Of a DNA stretch of 64,000 bases, positions 38,569 through 47,568 are shown in pieces. A program made the translations under genes and the position numbers. Below the pieces are notes generated by a model that saw only the letters and a program-made list of their open reading frames with translations, did not search any database and was not told where the DNA came from. This DNA is from Pseudonocardia sp. N23 (GTDB taxonomy: Bacteria > Actinomycetota > Actinomycetes > Mycobacteriales > Pseudonocardiaceae), in assembly GCF_002583555.1 (NCBI RefSeq), contig NZ_BEGX01000002.1:124001-188000 (forward strand). The letters are read 5' to 3'. Within the stretch, counting starts at the first letter, position 1. Every line of letters begins with the position of its first letter.

Positions 38569-38871
38569 GTGAACCACAGGCTTCTGCTGCTCGCGCCCGT
38601 CGTCCTCGTTCTGGCGGCCGGGTGCGCCGCCGTCGCGAACCCCGCGGTGCCGGCGGCCGTGGGAGCGCCGGGCTTCTGGTCGGGGCTCTGGCACGGGATC
38701 ATCCTGCCGATCACCTTCGTGGTCTCCCTGTTCGTCGACCAGGTCGCGGTGTACGCGGTGCCGAACTCCGGGCACCTCTACGACCTCGGCTTCGTGCTCG
38801 GGGCGTGCTTCCTCTCCCTTCCCGGCCTGCTCTTCCGCCGCGGCGACCGGCACACGCGGGCATCGCGATGA
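38569..38871 (+). CDS. Small putative lipoprotein / membrane protein
   Basis: 100 residues. GTG start after GAGAGG. N-terminal hydrophobic segment ending in a lipobox-like LAAGC (Cys near residue 19), then two more hydrophobic stretches (HGIILPITFVVSLFVDQVAVYAV and FVLGACFLSLPGLLF). May be a lipid-anchored or a three-helix membrane protein. Its stop overlaps the nitroreductase ATG by 4 bp, so the two are co-translated. Family not recognised. Confidence 0.75.
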   Translation: MNHRLLLLAPVVLVLAAGCAAVANPAVPAAVGAPGFWSGLWHGIILPITFVVSLFVDQVAVYAVPNSGHLYDLGFVLGACFLSLPGLLFRRGDRHTRASR

Positions 38872-39809
38872 CCACCGTCGAGTTCGACGAGCCCGTGGGT
38901 CACGACGTCGTCCTGGCCGCCCTGGACCTCGCCCGGCTGGCACCGTCGGTGCACAACGCGCAGCCGTGGTGGTGGCGGACAGGTGACGGCGTCGTCCACC
39001 TGTACGCCGACCTGGCCCGCTGGCTGCCCGCGACCGACCCGGACGGCCGCGACGTGCTGCTCGGCTGCGGTGCCGCCCTGCATCACCTCCGGATCGCGCT
39101 GGCCGACCTCGGCCACGGTGCCGTGGTGCACCGGCTGCCCGCACCCGACGAGCCGGACCTGCTGGCCGTCGTCGGGGTCCGGCCCGGCCCGCGCGTCGAG
39201 CCGGCCGTCGACCCCACTCTCGCCGGGGCCGCCCGGCAGCGGCACACCGACCGCCGGCCCTTCCTCGAGGCGTCGCTCGCGCGTCGGACCGTGGACCGGC
39301 TCGTCCGGGCCGCCGGGGCCCAGGGTGCCCACCTGCGGGTCGTCGACGACCCGGACACCCGCGACCTGGTCGTCACCGCACTGCACTCGGCCGCGATCGA
39401 GCACGCGACCTCGGAGGGCTACCGCGCCGAGCTGGCGGACTGGACCGGGCGACCGAGCCGCCTCGACGGCGTGCCCGGGCACCGCCTCACCGGCGTCGGC
39501 GAGGGCCCCGACGGCGCGACCCTGTTCCTGCTCGCCACCTCGTCGGACGACCGGCTCTCCCGGCTCCGCGCGGGTGAGGCGATGAGCGCGGTGCTGCTGG
39601 AGGCGACCCGTTCGGGTCTCGCCACCTGTCCGCTGAGCGAGCCCACCGAGGTTGCGGGCGCCCGCGGACTGCTGGAGGACGAGGTGCTGCGCGGCTCGGC
39701 CTGCCCTCAGCTGCTCCTGCGGGTGGGCGACGCGCCGTCGGCCGGTCCCGAGCCCGTCCCCACCCCCCGTCGACCACTGTCGTTGCAGGTGGAGCACCTC
39801 GGCCGGTGA
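38868..39809 (+). CDS. Acg-family FMN nitroreductase-like protein
   Basis: 313 residues. Landmarks match the Acg gene at 12663: APSVHNAQPWWWR near residue 23, DPDGRDVLLGCGAALHHLR near 58, RQRHTDRRPF near 122, and RLRAGEAMSAVLLEATRSGL near 232. Flavin-binding protein of the Rv2032/Rv3131 family. Co-translated with the small membrane protein, which is unusual and could tether it. Converges on the LPG-synthase-like gene. Confidence 0.92.
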   Translation: MTTVEFDEPVGHDVVLAALDLARLAPSVHNAQPWWWRTGDGVVHLYADLARWLPATDPDGRDVLLGCGAALHHLRIALADLGHGAVVHRLPAPDEPDLLAVVGVRPGPRVEPAVDPTLAGAARQRHTDRRPFLEASLARRTVDRLVRAAGAQGAHLRVVDDPDTRDLVVTALHSAAIEHATSEGYRAELADWTGRPSRLDGVPGHRLTGVGEGPDGATLFLLATSSDDRLSRLRAGEAMSAVLLEATRSGLATCPLSEPTEVAGARGLLEDEVLRGSACPQLLLRVGDAPSAGPEPVPTPRRPLSLQVEHLGR

Positions 39810-39842
39810 CCGTGCGGCGGCCGACCGGACCGCCGCACGGGA

Positions 39843-42230
39843 TCAGATCACCCTCCGGTGCTGCAGGTAGCGGAACGCGGCGATCCCGGGCAGCACGGGC
39901 AGCCAGTAGGTCAACAGGCGGCACACCAGCACAGCACTGACCGCCACCGCCGACGCGGTCCCGAGTGCGACGAGGCCGCCGATCATCATCGCCTCCACCG
40001 GTCCGACGCCACCGGGGACCGGGAGCAGGTGCCCCAGGGTCTGGGCGACCATGAACACGGCCAGCACTCCCACGACCGGGACGGGTCCCCCGAACGCTGC
40101 GAGGCTGGCGGCGAGACCGGCCGCGGAGACGACCATGTGCCCGAGGGCACCGCCGAACAGCTGGGTCGCCCGGACCGGGCGGCGCAGGGTGGCGGCCAGC
40201 TCACGGGCGATCCGGAGGCCCGGCCGCAGGACCCTGCGCCTGCCGAACGGCGATGCGAGCACCGCGACGGCAGCCGCCGCCACCCCCGCGGCGGCGACCG
40301 CGACCGGCCACCCCATCGGGATCCGCAGGTCCCGGCCGACGGTCGACGCGCCGAGGACGAACAGCCCCGCCAGACAGCAGACCGCCCCGCCGAGGCCCCC
40401 GGCGGCGACGTTGAGCACGGTCGCCCCGACCGCCGACGACCGACGGACCCCGAGCCGTTCCAGGAACGCCACGTTGATCGCGACGAACCCGATCCCGCCG
40501 GGCGTCGTGCGCCCGGTGAACGCGGCGGCGAGCTGCACGGCCGTCGTGCGCCAGAAGGGCAGCGCGACAGGGCTCGAGCCGAGGAACGACACCGACGACG
40601 CCACGATCGCGGCCAGCCCGGTCACGGTGGCCACCGCCAGCCACACCCGGTCCGCGTCCCGCAGGGCGCCGATGACCTGGTCCGCGCTCGCGAGCAGCGG
40701 GAGCAGGGCGTAGACGGCGGCACCGAACAGCAGGAGCCCGATCACGGTCGCCGGCCGCACCGGGGAACGCAGCACCGGGATCGGACGGTCGATCTCCTGG
40801 GCGAGCCGGCCCCGCAGCTCGGTGACCTCCAGACGCCGACCGGCGAGCTGGCCTCGGATCCGGCGGGGCAGGGCGAGCAGCTGCAGGTGCGGCAGCGCCG
40901 CCTCGAGCCGGTCCGGGTCGAAGGCCCGGCATGCGCTGACGACCGCCCGTTCCACACCGACGACCGACGCGACCGACACCAGCGCCTCCGCCAGGTCCTG
41001 GGCGCAGCGCACCGGAGACGCCCCGATCTTGCCGAACGTCAGGCCGAGGACCCACGGGCGGCCGTCGGCGTCGACGAGCACGTTGCGGGCCCGCAGGTCG
41101 TGGTGGGCGATCCGGGCCTGCGCCAGGACGGCGACCTGCGCCCACAGCCCGTCGAGGAGGGCGTCGTCGACCTGCTCGCGCGGCAGGTCGGGCAGGCGTC
41201 GCCCGGTGATCTCCCCGCGCACCAGGAGTGGGGCCCCACGTCCGGCCTCGCAGATCGTCACCAGCGGCGGGGTGCGCAGGCCTGCCCGCTCCGCCACGAC
41301 GGTGACCAGCGCCTCGTGCTCGGTCTCGTGACGGATACTGGCCAGCGGCGGCTCGTCCTCCACCTCCACCGAGGCCAGCAGCCTGCGCAGCCGGTACCAA
41401 GCGCTCGCCCGACGGTGCAGCCGCTGCACCACCTCCACCCGCAAGCGCTGTCCGGCCGCGGTGGACACGGCGAACTCAAGCGGCCCCCACATCCGGGTCC
41501 GCAGCGCGACGATCTCGTCGACGTCGATCCCGGCCCGCTCCAGCGCGCCCCGCACAGCCGGCCCGCTCGTCCGTCGTCCCGGCGCACCCCACACCAGGTG
41601 CGAGGCCGACGCGACACCCCAGCCGAGTAGCCCGCCGCCGAGCGCACCGAGCAGCCATGCGTTCCCGAGGTGGATCTCCGCGACCGCGACCAGCACCGGC
41701 ACCACCCACAGGACGCCGCGCCATCTCGTGGCGAGGTACGGCGTCAGCACCGCGACCAGCACCGCGGTGACGGTGACGGTGACCGTGGGGAAGGCCGGTC
41801 CGCCGCCGTCCGGTGGCCGTGGCCCGGCCAGTCCGCCGATCCCGAGGGCGAGCAGCCGGCTCGCCGCCACCGCGGCCGCAAGCTCGACCGCGAGCCTGAA
41901 CCGCTTGAGGTAGAGGGCGGCAGCGACGACGGCCGCGACGCCGACCCAGCCGCCGACCAGCACGAGGCCCCGCCAGACCAGGTCGAGACCGCCGACGAGC
42001 TGCCGGATCTGCTCGACGAGCCCCAGCTCCACCGGCCCCGGGGCGACGAGGCGCCACACGAAGGCGGCCGCCACGAGCAGGCCGGAGGCGAGCCCTGCCG
42101 CCACGAGGTCGCGGGGATCCCTGCCGATCGCGGTCACGGACCGCAGCAGCCGGTCGTCGCGACGACCGGCTTTCGCAGTGACCGCCTCGTCCGGCGCGGG
42201 ATCGCGGCGCCGCCGCCCGAGAATTCTCAT
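39843..42230 (-). CDS. Multidomain membrane protein: flippase-like (LPG synthase TM) with kinase-like domain
   Basis: 795 residues. N-terminal ~200 residues hold several membrane helices. The middle (about 225-470) has a protein-kinase-like pattern with catalytic loop HHDLRARNVLVD, but the following DFG is replaced by LTFGK, so activity is doubtful. The C-terminal ~300 residues match the UPF0104/LPG-synthase transmembrane family (FTGRTTPGGIGFVAINVAFLERLG, HLLPVPGGVGPVEAMMIGGL), as in MprF and Aes-type flippases. Likely involved in lipid handling. 25 bp downstream of the glyoxalase gene; no clear SD. Confidence 0.83.
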   Translation of the reverse strand: MRILGRRRRDPAPDEAVTAKAGRRDDRLLRSVTAIGRDPRDLVAAGLASGLLVAAAFVWRLVAPGPVELGLVEQIRQLVGGLDLVWRGLVLVGGWVGVAAVVAAALYLKRFRLAVELAAAVAASRLLALGIGGLAGPRPPDGGGPAFPTVTVTVTAVLVAVLTPYLATRWRGVLWVVPVLVAVAEIHLGNAWLLGALGGGLLGWGVASASHLVWGAPGRRTSGPAVRGALERAGIDVDEIVALRTRMWGPLEFAVSTAAGQRLRVEVVQRLHRRASAWYRLRRLLASVEVEDEPPLASIRHETEHEALVTVVAERAGLRTPPLVTICEAGRGAPLLVRGEITGRRLPDLPREQVDDALLDGLWAQVAVLAQARIAHHDLRARNVLVDADGRPWVLGLTFGKIGASPVRCAQDLAEALVSVASVVGVERAVVSACRAFDPDRLEAALPHLQLLALPRRIRGQLAGRRLEVTELRGRLAQEIDRPIPVLRSPVRPATVIGLLLFGAAVYALLPLLASADQVIGALRDADRVWLAVATVTGLAAIVASSVSFLGSSPVALPFWRTTAVQLAAAFTGRTTPGGIGFVAINVAFLERLGVRRSSAVGATVLNVAAGGLGGAVCCLAGLFVLGASTVGRDLRIPMGWPVAVAAAGVAAAAVAVLASPFGRRRVLRPGLRIARELAATLRRPVRATQLFGGALGHMVVSAAGLAASLAAFGGPVPVVGVLAVFMVAQTLGHLLPVPGGVGPVEAMMIGGLVALGTASAVAVSAVLVCRLLTYWLPVLPGIAAFRYLQHRRVI

Positions 42231-42255
42231 GTGATGTGCGACCCGGCCCGATCGG

Positions 42256-42624
42256 TCAGCGCTGCCGGTTCCGGGAGCCTTCGGCCCACCCGGCCGGCAT
42301 GTTGCCGTCAGGGTCGGCGAACATCGCCGTCTCACCGACGTCGCCCACCGGCATCGGGCCCGTCAGCCGGTGCGCGCCGAGCTTGTCGGCCCGGCCCAGG
42401 ACCACCTCCAGGTCGTCGACGCGCACGTAGAAGGTCACCCACGGGGGCACCCCCTCGGGGGTCTGCACCATCCCGCCCTGGATCCCGGCGTTCCCGCCGG
42501 TGTCGACGACGCCGTAGCCGGTCCGATCGAGGTTCACGCTCCACCCGGACAACGCCGAGTAGAAGCACCCAGCGGCATCGGCATCGGTGGCTCCGACCTC
42601 GGAACGGACGACGGGGGCACCCAT
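42256..42624 (-). CDS. VOC (glyoxalase/bleomycin resistance) family protein
   Basis: 122 residues, two beta-alpha-beta-beta-beta units. SEVGATDADAAGCFYSALSGW near the N-terminus and FADPDGN near the C-terminus are typical of the VOC fold. AGGAGG precedes the ATG. Its N-terminal 91 bp overlap the 3' end of the upstream three-helix gene. Substrate unknown. Confidence 0.88.
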   Translation of the reverse strand: MGAPVVRSEVGATDADAAGCFYSALSGWSVNLDRTGYGVVDTGGNAGIQGGMVQTPEGVPPWVTFYVRVDDLEVVLGRADKLGAHRLTGPMPVGDVGETAMFADPDGNMPAGWAEGSRNRQR

Positions 42625-42866
42625 GGCGAACCTCCTGTTCGGGGACGCGGGAGTGCCGCGTCGGAGTCGGTGAGCCGCTGACGGGCCAGCCGCTCCAACA
42701 GCTCGGGCAGGGCCCCGGCGGGGACCCCGGACAGATCGGCCCAGCTGCCCCGGACCACTCGGCAGACTGTGCGGCGAGGCAGTGCAGGGAACTCCGCGGC
42801 GAGGCGCTCGACGGCACCGATGGTTGTGTCGTCGACGCGGGCGGGAGTGGACGGAGCCTGGATCAT
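42534..42866 (-). CDS. Three-helix-bundle dimerisation domain protein (DUF3562-like)
   Basis: 110 residues. The core VERLAAEFPALPRRTVCRVVRGSW, then LPELLERLARQRL, fits the small three-helix bundle domain common in actinobacterial stress clusters. AAGGA precedes the ATG at 42866. After QRL the frame runs on for ~40 Pro/Arg-rich residues into the glyoxalase gene, suggesting loss of an earlier stop. The perfect DosR-like box at 42934 is 67 bp upstream. Function unknown. Confidence 0.75.
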   Translation of the reverse strand: MIQAPSTPARVDDTTIGAVERLAAEFPALPRRTVCRVVRGSWADLSGVPAGALPELLERLARQRLTDSDAALPRPRTGGSPWVPPSSVPRSEPPMPMPLGASTRRCPGGA

Positions 42867-42933
42867 CGTGTTCCTTGTCGCCGGTGCAGGGCGGGCGGAC
42901 GCGATGGTCGTGTCCCCCCCTCCCGCCCGACCA

Positions 42934-42947
42934 GGGACGAAGGTCCC
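42934..42947. promoter_or_regulatory. Perfect DosR-like palindrome (three-helix gene)
   Basis: GGGACGAAGGTCCC, identical to the box at 17344, 67 bp before the start at 42866. It also lies just past the 3' end of the Rv1733c-like gene. Confidence 0.7.
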
Positions 42948-42991
42948 TCGCACACGGCACACGTCGTGGCAGCCGGGGTCCGGGTCCGAGG

Positions 42992-43579
42992 TCAACGCCG
43001 TCCCGATCCCTCTCGGCCGCTCCATCCCGGCTCGACCTGCCGCCATTCCGCGGCCCACTCGCTCGACCGCAACCGACCCAGCATCCGCCTCTCGACCATC
43101 GTGCCCGACCCGACCAGCGCACCGCCGACCGCGAGCGCGACGATCACGCTCAGTGCCGTCATGACCAGCGGGAACTCCGGGCCCAGTGGTGGATCGACGA
43201 GCTCACCCCCACGGTCGGTCCAGACCGTGACCTCACCTCCCGCCTGGGTCAGTGGCGGCACCTGGGTGGTACCGGTCCGGGTCGATCCGTCGGCGGCGGT
43301 CCACCGGACGCTGCCGTACGCCGTCGCGGCACCGCCGTCCCTCGGAATGACCGGCACATCCGACAACGCCACCGCCCGGATCGGGAGGCGGTCGCCGTGT
43401 TCGCGGCGCACCTCGTCGCCGGCCGCCGCATGCACCCAGACGCCCACGACGGCCACTGCGACGAGGACGGCTGCGGTCAGCCCGCACAGCAGCCACGTCG
43501 TCGCCGCCTCGACACGGTCGCTACGGCGGCGTGGCAGGCGGCGCCGCCCACGGCGGTCGGGGTGCTCCTCCGTGCGCAT
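42992..43579 (-). CDS. Rv1733c-like membrane protein
   Basis: 195 residues. Two membrane helices: about 27-50 (TTWLLCGLTAAVLVAVAVVGV) and about 137-160 (FPLVMTALSVIVALAVGGALV). The exported region between them has the family pattern SVRWTAADGSTRTGTTQVPPLTQAGGEV and VWTDRGGELVDPPL. This matches Rv1733c, a strongly induced DosR-regulon membrane protein and T-cell antigen of unknown biochemical role. GGAGG precedes the ATG. An imperfect GGGCC palindrome lies at 43671. Confidence 0.85.
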   Translation of the reverse strand: MRTEEHPDRRGRRRLPRRRSDRVEAATTWLLCGLTAAVLVAVAVVGVWVHAAAGDEVRREHGDRLPIRAVALSDVPVIPRDGGAATAYGSVRWTAADGSTRTGTTQVPPLTQAGGEVTVWTDRGGELVDPPLGPEFPLVMTALSVIVALAVGGALVGSGTMVERRMLGRLRSSEWAAEWRQVEPGWSGREGSGRR

Positions 43580-44128
43580 CGCTTCCTCCAGAGAACTCTC
43601 GACGGTCGGGGCGGGCCCGACACACCGGTGGCCGTCCGGCCTCTCGCCGAGCACACCGCACCCGCCCCGAGGGCCCCAGGGCCGAGAGGTCCGTCGAGAC
43701 CTCCGGAGGTCCCGGTTCCGCCGTGCCGAGGGTCCCGGGACCGACGCCACGGACGACCTCACCGCGTCCGGCAGCACCCGACCATCGACCTCGAGGACAG
43801 CGGACCGGCACCCGCCTCCCAGCGGTTCGTCGTGACCGGACCCGGACCTGCTGGTCGGTGGACCGACGCAGGCGTTCGGCCCGCTGCACACCGTGCCGCG
43901 GAGCGGCTGCGGCACCTGGGGTTCGTGATCCTCGGTGCTCCGACGACGTTCTGAGCCGCGACCACGGGTGTGGATCACGACCGGTCCGGTCCCGGTCCAC
44001 CGGTCCCTCACCCGGGGACCTTCGCCTCCGGTGCGACGACGCGCGGGCGGCGCACCGTCGGGGCACACCTACGTGGAGCGTGGCCGAGCATCACAGGCCG
44101 ACGAGGCCCGGGCAACGAGGGAGCAGGC
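43580..44128. promoter_or_regulatory. 549-bp divergent spacer with imperfect DosR-like sites
   Basis: No well-supported gene. GGGCCCCAGGGCCG at 43671-43684 (one mismatch to GGGCC-N4-GGCCC) lies 91 bp before the Rv1733c-like start. GGGACCTTCGCCTC at 44015-44028 (perfect left half) lies 100 bp before the USP start at 44129. A perfect 14-bp palindrome GACCTCCGGAGGTC sits at 43698-43711. A 40-residue ORF at 43832-43954 has no homologue I recognise. Confidence 0.4.
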
Positions 44129-44977
44129 ATGAACGACCAACACACATCCGGACACGAGTACGCGGTGGTCGTCGGCGTCGACGGCACGGCGACGGCGCTG
44201 CACGCCGTCGCCTGGGCGGCCGACGAGGCCGTCGCCCACGGAGGATCGCTGCGGATCGTGCACGCCGCCCCGTACGCGGTCGATGCACCGGGGACGCGCC
44301 GGGCGACCGGGATCCTCGCGCGTGCGAAGGCCGTCGCACGCCACGAGCGACCGAGGCTCGCGGTGCACACCAGGTGCGTCGGCAAGCAGGTCCTCGACGG
44401 TCTGCTCGGTGAGGCCGAGGGGGCGCAGCTCCTCGTGACCGGCCTGATCTCCGAGACCATCGCCGACACCGTTCTCGGCTCGGTGACCCTCGACGTGCTC
44501 GGACGTTCCTCGTGCTCGGTCGCGGTGGTACGCCGCAGTGACGCGATCAGGGGCAGGGGAATCCTCGTCGGCGTCGCCGATCCCCGTGCCGACACCAGTG
44601 CCCTCCTCCTCGCGTTCACCGAAGCCGCCGCGCACGACGACGGGGTGACGGTGATCCACGTCGACGGTCGCCGGCCCGGCTTCCCCACGACCGACCTCGT
44701 CGACGCGGTCGGCCGGCTCTCGGCGCGCTTCCCGCATGTGCGGGCCCACGTCGACAGCGTGCACGGCGACGCCGCGGACGTGCTGGCGCGCCGGTCGGCC
44801 GCGGCGCGGATGGTGATCGTCGGTGGCGGGGGGCCGCACGATGCACGCCGTGTGCTGCTGGGGTCGACGAGCCGCGCGCTCGTCTGGAACAGCGCGTGCC
44901 CGGTCCTCGTCGCTCCTCGTGATGCCCAGCGGCACGCGACGGTCGGGGCGGCCGGACCGGAGCACGACGCCGGGTGA
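44129..44977 (+). CDS. Tandem universal stress protein, paralogue of the one at 640
   Basis: 282 residues. First domain opens VVVGVDGTATALHAVAWAADEAV; its nucleotide loop is lost (TGLISETIADTVLGSVT). The second domain keeps a near-normal loop (VGGGGPHDARRVLLGSTS). Shares YAVDAPGTRRAT-IL and RHERPRLAV with the USP at 640, so the two derive from a duplication. AGGGAG precedes the ATG. Possible half-conserved DosR-like box 100 bp upstream. Confidence 0.87.
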   Translation: MNDQHTSGHEYAVVVGVDGTATALHAVAWAADEAVAHGGSLRIVHAAPYAVDAPGTRRATGILARAKAVARHERPRLAVHTRCVGKQVLDGLLGEAEGAQLLVTGLISETIADTVLGSVTLDVLGRSSCSVAVVRRSDAIRGRGILVGVADPRADTSALLLAFTEAAAHDDGVTVIHVDGRRPGFPTTDLVDAVGRLSARFPHVRAHVDSVHGDAADVLARRSAAARMVIVGGGGPHDARRVLLGSTSRALVWNSACPVLVAPRDAQRHATVGAAGPEHDAG

Positions 44978-44984
44978 CCCGCGG

Positions 44985-45788
44985 TCAGCCGATGACGAAA
45001 GCGAGCGCGGGACTCACCTGCAGCAGCGCCAGCGTGGTCCCGCGGTGCGCTGTGCCGAGCACTGCGCCGGCAGATCCTCCCAGCGCGTCGTGGAGACAGC
45101 TCCTGTCCACGGGCGCGGCGGCGATCCGCGTCCACCAGCCGAGCGCCGCGGCGGTGAGCCGGACCGCTTCGATCGCGCGCCCGAGGCGGACGTCGGCGTA
45201 CGGGGGTGGGCCGTCGGCCCCCATCGCCAAGGTCGAGGGGTGCTCCGGAACGGCCCGCCCGTCGGACCACGCCGGGCCCAGTCCCGTGGCGTCGATGCGC
45301 CCCGCGTTGCGCGCCCAGACACCCTCACGTTCTGCCGCACGGCGGAGCCAGGGCAGGAGGCCCGCCTCGCGTACCGCCGGGTCGAGCCGACGTGGCACCC
45401 CGAACCGTTGCAGCCCGTCCAGCATGGCTACCTCCTCGCGGCAGGGCTCGCGGTACTCACCGGCCCGCAACACCGCGAGCACACCGGGTTCGGACGACAC
45501 GGTGGTCACCGGGCGACGACCAAGTCCCACAACGGCAAGGCTCGCTGCCCGCAGCGCCGTACCGCACCCGACCCTCGCGAGGACCGCCTCGGCCGAGGGA
45601 GCCTCGGTCCACCGCCGGACCGTCATGCGGATCGCGACACCGTCGGACACCGGGTCGACATACCACGGTGTCGGGCCTGCTGGCCGGGCCGCGATACGGG
45701 CGGCCGACGTGACCGCCTCCATCAGCCTGTCGACGGTCTGCGGCTCCATCACCAGCCCGTCGGTGACCGTCGTCCGCTGTCGGTACAT
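44985..45788 (-). CDS. Divergent Acg-like nitroreductase-fold protein
   Basis: 267 residues, shorter than the other two Acg proteins. The N-terminal part (AARPAGPTPWYVDPVSDGVAIRM) sits where APSVHNxQPWxW normally lies, but the Ser-Val-His-Asn flavin motif is missing. LGRAIEAVRLTAAALGWWTRI near 200 resembles the C-terminal half. It is probably a degenerate or specialised member. GAGACT lies 7 bp before the ATG and a weak box 25 bp further up, echoing the leaderless promoters elsewhere. Ends 7 bp from the convergent USP. Confidence 0.65.
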   Translation of the reverse strand: MYRQRTTVTDGLVMEPQTVDRLMEAVTSAARIAARPAGPTPWYVDPVSDGVAIRMTVRRWTEAPSAEAVLARVGCGTALRAASLAVVGLGRRPVTTVSSEPGVLAVLRAGEYREPCREEVAMLDGLQRFGVPRRLDPAVREAGLLPWLRRAAEREGVWARNAGRIDATGLGPAWSDGRAVPEHPSTLAMGADGPPPYADVRLGRAIEAVRLTAAALGWWTRIAAAPVDRSCLHDALGGSAGAVLGTAHRGTTLALLQVSPALAFVIG

Positions 45789-45955
45789 GCGTTCCAGTCT
45801 CCGGTGGGAGCGCCTGCCGGCACGAGGGCGGAAGGTCGGTCGCCTACGGTGCGACTGTCCGGATCCCGCCGGGACGATCGGCAGGGACGACCGGTGACGT
45901 TCGGCCCGACCCGGCCCGGCGTCGCCTGCCGGCCGGCCAGGGGGTGGGCCCGGGG

Positions 45956-46960
45956 TCATTCCGTCACGAGCACCGCCGCACCGATGATGCGATCGGCGGC
46001 GAGGTCCTCCAAGGCCTGGTCCGCGGCGGCCAACGGCCGTGGGTCGGTCCGCGGGCGCACCCCCAGCGTGCTCGCGAGGTGCAGGAACTCGTCCCCGTCG
46101 GCCCGCGTGTTGGCGGTGACACTGCGGAGCTGCCGCTCACGGAACAGCTCGCTGTCGTAGTCGAGCGCCGGAACGTCGGACAGATGGATGCCGGCGACCG
46201 CGAGCGTCCCGCCGGCGTCCAGGGCGCGCATGGCGACGGGGACGAGCTCCCCGGCGGGCGCGAACAGGACGGCCGAGTCGAGCGCTTCGGGCGGGACGTC
46301 GTCGGCCGGGCCGGCGGACGCCGCACCGAGCGAGAGCGCCAGTTCACGCGCGGCGGCCGACCTGGTGAGGACGTGGACGGTCGCACCCTGTGCGATCGCG
46401 ACCTGGGCGACGACGTGTGCGGACGCACCGAATCCGTAGATCCCGAGACGTCCACCCGGTGGTAGTTCGGCACGTCGCAGGGCGCGGTACCCCACAATCC
46501 CGGCGCACAGCAACGGTGCGGCCGTCACGTCGTCGAGGGAGCCGGGCAGCCGGTAGGCGTAGGCCTCGGGGACGAGGCACAGCTCGGCGTAGCCGCCGTC
46601 GGCGTCCCAGCCGGTGAATCGCGCGTCGGGGCACAGGTTCTCCCGGCCCGACCGGCAGAACCGGCACCGTCCGCACGTCCGGCGCAGCCATGCCGCCCCG
46701 ATCCGGTCGCCGACGGTGAAGCGACCCGTACCCGTCCCCAGCGCATCGACGACGCCGACCACCTCGTGTCCCGGAACGGTCCTGTCCCGCCGGGGCGCGA
46801 GGTCGCCCTCCGCGAGATGCAGGTCGGTGCGGCACACCCCGCATGCCGTGACGCGGATGCGCACCTCCCCGGGACCCGGCTCGGGCTCGGGCAGCTGGAC
46901 GCGCCGCAGCGGTGACGACGTCGCGACGGGGCCCGGGTGGTCGACGACCCACGCCTGCAT
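45956..46960 (-). CDS. Zinc-dependent alcohol dehydrogenase (MDR family)
   Basis: 334 residues. Catalytic-zinc motif [15 protein letters not shown] (Cys near 40), GHEVVGVV near 64, structural-zinc cysteines in [15 protein letters not shown], and nucleotide-binding [14 protein letters not shown] near 176. Would oxidise alcohols or reduce aldehydes with NAD(P)H; an outlet for acetaldehyde from acetyl-CoA metabolism is conceivable. It follows the CBS gene by 10 bp, so they form an operon. Confidence 0.93.
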   Translation of the reverse strand: MQAWVVDHPGPVATSSPLRRVQLPEPEPGPGEVRIRVTACGVCRTDLHLAEGDLAPRRDRTVPGHEVVGVVDALGTGTGRFTVGDRIGAAWLRRTCGRCRFCRSGRENLCPDARFTGWDADGGYAELCLVPEAYAYRLPGSLDDVTAAPLLCAGIVGYRALRRAELPPGGRLGIYGFGASAHVVAQVAIAQGATVHVLTRSAAARELALSLGAASAGPADDVPPEALDSAVLFAPAGELVPVAMRALDAGGTLAVAGIHLSDVPALDYDSELFRERQLRSVTANTRADGDEFLHLASTLGVRPRTDPRPLAAADQALEDLAADRIIGAAVLVTE

Positions 46961-46970
46961 CGCCGCCGCC

Positions 46971-47384
46971 TCAGTCCGCCGGTCCGGCGAACACGTCGAG
47001 GATCTCGCGCACCGACACCATGCCGCCGACCGTGCCGGATGTTCCACGTACGGGCACGTGCCTGACGCCTGCATCGTGCATCCGCCGCGCGACGTCGCCG
47101 ATCGCGTCCTGCGGGTCCGCCCAGACGAGTTCGGTGCTCATCAGGTCCGCCGCCTGGAGCCGGTCCAGGTCGCCACCGGTCGCGAGGGCGGTGATGACGT
47201 CGCGTTCGGACACGATGCCGACCGGCCCGTGGGTCCCGTCCACCAGCACGGCCCCGATCTCGTCCGCGAGCAGCTCCTCTGCGAGCTCGCGGGCGCTCCG
47301 GTCAGCGGTCACCGACGCCACCGGCGCGCGCATGACGCGTCGCACCGGGTCGTCCGTACGGACTCGTTCGGTCTCTGCGGGCAT
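46971..47384 (-). CDS. CBS-pair protein (Hrp1-like)
   Basis: 137 residues, two CBS motifs and nothing else: [20 protein letters not shown] and [27 protein letters not shown] and HVPV[12 protein letters not shown] mark the second halves. Size matches Hrp1 (Rv2626c), a DosR-regulon protein. GGAGG precedes the ATG. Upstream of, and in one operon with, the alcohol dehydrogenase. Adenylate binding inferred. Confidence 0.9.
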   Translation of the reverse strand: MPAETERVRTDDPVRRVMRAPVASVTADRSARELAEELLADEIGAVLVDGTHGPVGIVSERDVITALATGGDLDRLQAADLMSTELVWADPQDAIGDVARRMHDAGVRHVPVRGTSGTVGGMVSVREILDVFAGPAD

Positions 47385-47454
47385 CGGGGTCCTCCCGGGT
47401 CGTGGTCGAACGAGAACGATCGTCGACCTCCCCCGGCGGCTCGGGCAGAGCCCA

Positions 47455-47476
47455 TCGGCCCGGCCGAGCGGGCCGA
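47455..47476. terminator. Hairpin between CBS genes
   Basis: TCGGCCCG at 47455-47462 pairs with CGGGCCGA at 47469-47476 (8-bp stem, 6-bp loop), about 90 bp after the stop of the CBS gene at 47569. Confidence 0.4.
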
Positions 47477-47568
47477 CGGTCCACCGTCGCGGTGGTCCCC
47501 GGTCACCGCGGGACCCGGTCCGGGTCGGGCACGTCGCCGCGCTCCACGAGCGACGTGAGCGAGGGCCG

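Noticed and set aside
40051-41630. Plus-strand open frames across the flippase-like gene
   Set aside because: Shadow of the minus-strand gene, Asp/Arg/His-rich with no domain.
43832-43954. 40-codon GTG ORF with an ordinary-looking C-terminus
   Set aside because: No SD and no recognised family; length is within chance for this GC content.
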